Assembly: GCA_963834135.1 (NCBI GenBank)
Contig: CAWIAN010000006.1
Location: forward strand, 193,991-257,990
Reading direction: 5' to 3'
DNA: 64,000 bases
DNA from: Bog-257 sp963834135
GTDB taxonomy: Bacteria > Acidobacteriota > Terriglobia > Terriglobales > Acidobacteriaceae
Shown here: piece by piece, positions 61,007-64,000 of the stretch
How positions within the stretch are numbered: position 1 is the first letter of the stretch
Layout: every line of letters starts with the position of its first letter
Notes under the pieces: model-generated
Told to the model about the DNA's origin: nothing
The model's input: only the letters and a program-made list of their open reading frames with translations
The model's database searches: none
Position numbers and translations under genes: made by a program

Positions 61007-61804
61007 CTACGCCGTCTTGCGTGTTTTGGAGTTTTTTTTTACTGCCTTAGCTGGCGCAGCAGAGCTTTTCTTCGCCGCAGATTTCGTGGCGGTCGTTTTC
61101 GATGAGGGTGATACCGTTGCGGATTTCCTGGCCGTCCGCGCCTTCTTCGCATCGGCTTTTGCAATTGAATCCGCCAGCCAGTCATTCTTGCTGGAAGCGC
61201 CGCGGCCTGTGACCTTCTTGCTGCTCGTCCACTCGGCCGAGCCTGCGTCCCCTGCGATCTCTTTCAAGGTTCGATTGGTCAGCACCGAGTAGTCGTACTT
61301 ATCGATGTCAAAGCCTGGCCGCACGTACGCGTCGCGATGCTTGATCAGCAGCCATTCGGTGCCTTTGCTGTCGGGTCGACGCGACTTGATGTGCACCAGC
61401 GCGAACTCGCCCTTCAGCTTTTTGCCGTTCAGGCTGAACTTCAGGTCGCCTTTGCGTAGGGTCTCCGACGCGTTGCCCAGAGGCTCCCACGTGCCGACGT
61501 CCCACACCATTACTGTCCCGGCGCCGTAATTACCGGCCGGAATGGTACCTTCGAAGTCGAAGTACGACACGGGATGATCTTCCACCTGCATCGCCAGTCG
61601 CTTGTCGGCGGGATCGAGCGATGGGCCCTTGGGAACCGCCCAAGACTTCAGCACGCCTTCCATTTCGAGACGGAAGTCATAGTGCAGACGCGTTGCCCGG
61701 TGCTTCTGCACCACGAAGCGGCGTTGTCCCGGCTTACCAACCTTGGGTGGAGGCTCGGGGGTTTGTTTGAAATCTCGTTTCCGCTTATATTCTTCGAGCG
61801 CCAT
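61007..61804 (-). CDS. LigD 3'-phosphoesterase domain protein
   Basis: 265 residues. Residues about 25-170 are the LigD PE domain (FVVQKHRATRLHYDFRLE, WAVPKGPSLDP, VEDHPVSYFDFEG, GNYGAGTV, LVHIKS, WLLIKHRD), a phosphoesterase that cleans 3' ends in non-homologous end joining. The C-terminal about 80 residues are Lys/Ala/Ser/Thr-rich, as in DNA-binding tails, and contain a run of nine A's (about 61031-61039) that is prone to slippage. ATG 61804 is the start (GTG 61810 is alternative). It is co-transcribed with the ligase gene, a split LigD arrangement. Confidence 0.88.
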   Translation of the reverse strand: MALEEYKRKRDFKQTPEPPPKVGKPGQRRFVVQKHRATRLHYDFRLEMEGVLKSWAVPKGPSLDPADKRLAMQVEDHPVSYFDFEGTIPAGNYGAGTVMVWDVGTWEPLGNASETLRKGDLKFSLNGKKLKGEFALVHIKSRRPDSKGTEWLLIKHRDAYVRPGFDIDKYDYSVLTNRTLKEIAGDAGSAEWTSSKKVTGRGASSKNDWLADSIAKADAKKARTARKSATVSPSSKTTATKSAAKKSSAAPAKAVKKNSKTRKTA

Positions 61805-61925
61805 GCGCACTTAGATGAACACAGGAGTGCGGGGTGCTGCAAGCTGTTCTGCGGGAGTTGTACACGGGTGAAGGCTCGTAAAACCCCCTCACGATCGCTG
61901 CGCCTGACCGGAAACGGCGGACCTA

Positions 61926-63857
61926 TTGGCTAGCGTTCAGAAGAAGCCGAGACCCAAGCCTCTTGCAGAGGGTCAGAACCAGTCGCGTCCTCCTCTATCG
62001 CAGCGGAACTGGATTCTGCTCCTCAGCGCTGGCCTCGTCGTAGCCGTGGTCGTGCTTTACTACCCGGTCAGCACACATTCCTTCGTCAACTACGACGACG
62101 ACGTTTATGTCCTGCATAACTCTCACATAAAAACCGGCCTGACTCTGGAGACCGTGAAGTGGTCGTTCACTTCGTTTTACGCTTCGAACTGGCATCCGCT
62201 CACCTGGCTGTCACATGCGGCCGACTATGAGTTCTTCGGCCTGAACGCCGGCAGGCAACTCGAGATCAACTTGCTGTTGCACACGGTGAACGTTCTGCTG
62301 CTGTTCTGGGTACTTTGGCGAGCCACGGCTTACATCGGCCGCAGCGCAATGGTGGCCTCGCTGTTTGCGCTGCATCCCATCAACGTCGAATCGGTCGCCT
62401 GGATCGCCGAACGCAAGAACCTTCTCAGCCTGATGTTTTTTCTGCTGGCCTTGGGCACGTATACCTGGTACGCCCGAAGTCCGCGTACGTCGCGATATCT
62501 GACCGTCGCTGTTCTCTTCGCCCTGGGGCTGATGGCTAAGCCCCAAATTATCACCTTGCCGTTCGTACTTTTGCTCTGGGATTATTGGCCGCTCCGGCGT
62601 ATGGATGGTCTCGAGCAGGCAACGGCAGCCGCCGCGCACGACTTTCCCGCCAAGCCGCTCTCCCGGCTCGTATGGGAGAAGCTTCCACTCATCGCGCTTT
62701 CGGCGGCCAGCGCCGTAGTCACCGTGCTTGCGCAATTTGAGTCGGGCTCGATGAGCGGACCGCATTGGCAGCCGTTTCCAGCGCGTCTCGAAAACGCCGT
62801 CGTGGCTTACGTGCGTTATCTCGGAAAAGCATTCTGGCCCTCCAACCTCGTGGCAATCTATCCGCATCCTGGAAATTCGCTCAGCGCATGGCAAGTCTCG
62901 GCTGCGCTGCTGCTGTTGCTAGCCATAACCGCGCTCGTGATCGGTGCGAGCAGGCAGAGGGGTTATCTTCTGGTGGGCTGGCTGTGGTTTCTCGGAACTC
63001 TGGTGCCCATGATCGGAGTGCTGCAGGTGGGAGTGCAGGCGATGGCCGACCGCTATGCGTACCTCCCTTTTGTCGGCCTGTTCATCATGGTGTGCTGGGG
63101 AGTTGCCGACTGGGCTGAGCAACGCCGCATCGCTCCAGCTTGGCAGCTCGGAGCCAGTGTCGCCGTCCTGATTCCACTCGCGATGGTATCGCGCAAGCAG
63201 CTCACCTACTGGAGCGACGATACTGTCTTCTGGTCGCGCATCGTCGAGGTCGAATCGCAAGCCCTGAAGAGCCATCCCAACAACTGGATCGCAGAAGATG
63301 TTCTCGGCCACGCGCTCCTTAAGATTGGCGCCGAGGATGCCGCGATTCCGCATTTTCGTGCCGCGGCGGCGCTGAATCCGTCAGACCCCGATAGCAATGT
63401 CAACGTCGGGGTGGCAGAGCAGAGGCAAGGCAATCTGACGGCTGCGATTATCCACTACCAGAAGGTAATCGCGCTAACCGATAACGCACCTCGGCAAAAT
63501 GCCCAGAGCCGTGCGCAGGCATTCAGCAACATGGGCTTCGCCTATCGCAAACTCAAGAATTACACCGATGCGCGAGAGAGTTTTGAGCAGGCAGTCGAGA
63601 CCAATCCCGACGACGCGCGATCCTGGCTGGCACTGGGGATCTTGGCTTACAAGTCCGGGGATACGAATGCCGCAATTTCTGCGTACACAAAAGCACTGAA
63701 GATCAATCCCGTGGACTGGGGATATCTCTTGTTGGCACGCGCGCTCGATGCCAACGGGCAAAACGAGCAAGCCGAAATCGCCAGACTGAAGGCCTCAGCC
63801 ATCTCGCAAAACATGAAGGAAGCGCACAAAATGGCCGACACTGTTTTAGCAGAGTAG
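61926..63857 (+). CDS. Membrane glycosyltransferase-like protein with C-terminal TPRs
   Basis: 643 residues. An N-terminal helix (about 30-47) and about ten further membrane segments up to residue about 425 resemble PMT/TMTC-type GT-C proteins (FVNYDDDVYVLHNSHI, WHPLTWLSHAADYEFFG, LHPINVESVAWIAERKN, which is the acidobacterial TMTC-like signature). Residues about 455-620 form TPR repeats (AIPHFRAAAALNPSDPDSNVN, ALKINPVDW). Such proteins may glycosylate or bind surface partners; the acceptor is unknown. The start is TTG 61926 (no in-frame ATG upstream of it). It is divergent from the LigD genes. Confidence 0.8.
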   Translation: MASVQKKPRPKPLAEGQNQSRPPLSQRNWILLLSAGLVVAVVVLYYPVSTHSFVNYDDDVYVLHNSHIKTGLTLETVKWSFTSFYASNWHPLTWLSHAADYEFFGLNAGRQLEINLLLHTVNVLLLFWVLWRATAYIGRSAMVASLFALHPINVESVAWIAERKNLLSLMFFLLALGTYTWYARSPRTSRYLTVAVLFALGLMAKPQIITLPFVLLLWDYWPLRRMDGLEQATAAAAHDFPAKPLSRLVWEKLPLIALSAASAVVTVLAQFESGSMSGPHWQPFPARLENAVVAYVRYLGKAFWPSNLVAIYPHPGNSLSAWQVSAALLLLLAITALVIGASRQRGYLLVGWLWFLGTLVPMIGVLQVGVQAMADRYAYLPFVGLFIMVCWGVADWAEQRRIAPAWQLGASVAVLIPLAMVSRKQLTYWSDDTVFWSRIVEVESQALKSHPNNWIAEDVLGHALLKIGAEDAAIPHFRAAAALNPSDPDSNVNVGVAEQRQGNLTAAIIHYQKVIALTDNAPRQNAQSRAQAFSNMGFAYRKLKNYTDARESFEQAVETNPDDARSWLALGILAYKSGDTNAAISAYTKALKINPVDWGYLLLARALDANGQNEQAEIARLKASAISQNMKEAHKMADTVLAE

Positions 63858-63871
63858 GGGCTGGCGGCCCT

Positions 63872-63900
63872 TTGCCACTCACGCGACTGTCTGCTAAAGT
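63872..63900 (+). promoter_or_regulatory. Promoter of tRNA-Val
   Basis: TTGCCA at 63872-63877 and TAAAGT at 63895-63900 with a 17-bp spacer. The predicted start lies about 19 bases before the mature tRNA. Confidence 0.6.
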
Positions 63901-63925
63901 TGGAAGTGGTTGAGTTTAAACAGTC

Positions 63926-64000
<75 letters not shown>

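Overview
The window looks like a chromosomal segment of an Acidobacteriota bacterium, probably class Terriglobia. This rests on gene content rather than a search. There are three secreted proteins built from the GNLYGTT-type repeat (TIGR03803), a fused AroD-AroE, DUF6629, UPF0114 and DUF6790 membrane proteins, a TPR-bearing Ser/Thr kinase, and intergenic hairpins of the GGCACGGCT..AGCCGTGCC kind. Base composition is GC-rich by eye. No phage, plasmid, insertion sequence or CRISPR array was seen.

Layout. 0-10 kb: a frameshifted repeat protein entering from outside the window, an MltF-like lytic transglycosylase, a HAD phosphatase, a second repeat protein, a zinc alcohol dehydrogenase, a DUF6629 protein and a MacB-type permease. 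10-21 kb: a FecR-like protein, SppA, an HU/IHF protein, a 630-bp repeat-filled gap, TatA beside a Tat-exported ferritin-like protein, UPF0114, a YtxH-like protein, an ammonium transporter and a NarL-type two-component pair. 21-34 kb: MoeB-rhodanese, two small membrane proteins, Rpe, BamD, a YvlD-like protein, ThiE, HemB (frameshifted), a class II photolyase (at least four frameshifts), a third repeat protein, FolP and a DacB-type peptidase. 34-43 kb: a small protein with internal repeats, an orphan GvpL/F, an NtrC-like regulator whose receiver lacks its phospho-acceptor Asp, a DksA/TraR protein, a CoA-transferase and an FHA-GAF-AAA+-Fis sigma54 activator. 43-50 kb: a kinase-TPR protein, a NagX-like acyltransferase, and a BtuB-type receptor under a cobalamin riboswitch. 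50-64 kb: an ABC exporter with an acyltransferase, trpE-trpG, glutamate dehydrogenase, PgsA, AMMECR1, AroDE, a split LigD (ligase plus phosphoesterase), a membrane TPR protein and tRNA-Val(CAC).

The most notable feature is the divergent intergenic region at 40.34-40.81 kb. On the minus strand, reading away from the sigma54 activator gene, there is a 21-bp dyad, then a consensus -24/-12 sigma54 promoter about 115 bp further on, then about 160 nt of hairpin-rich sequence without a convincing ORF, then a 12-bp-stem intrinsic terminator with a U7 tract. I read this as a sigma54-dependent small RNA controlled by the neighbouring activator. Downstream of the terminator, a separate CRP/FNR-type palindrome lies at about -42 relative to a possible CoA-transferase promoter.

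Many genes are monocistronic or in pairs. Clear operons are ABC ATPase-permease-acyltransferase, trpE-trpG, pgsA-AMMECR1 and LigD phosphoesterase-ligase. Frameshifts are concentrated at 0-2 kb and 28.4-30.2 kb. Because hemB is among the affected genes, local sequence error must be weighed against real gene decay.
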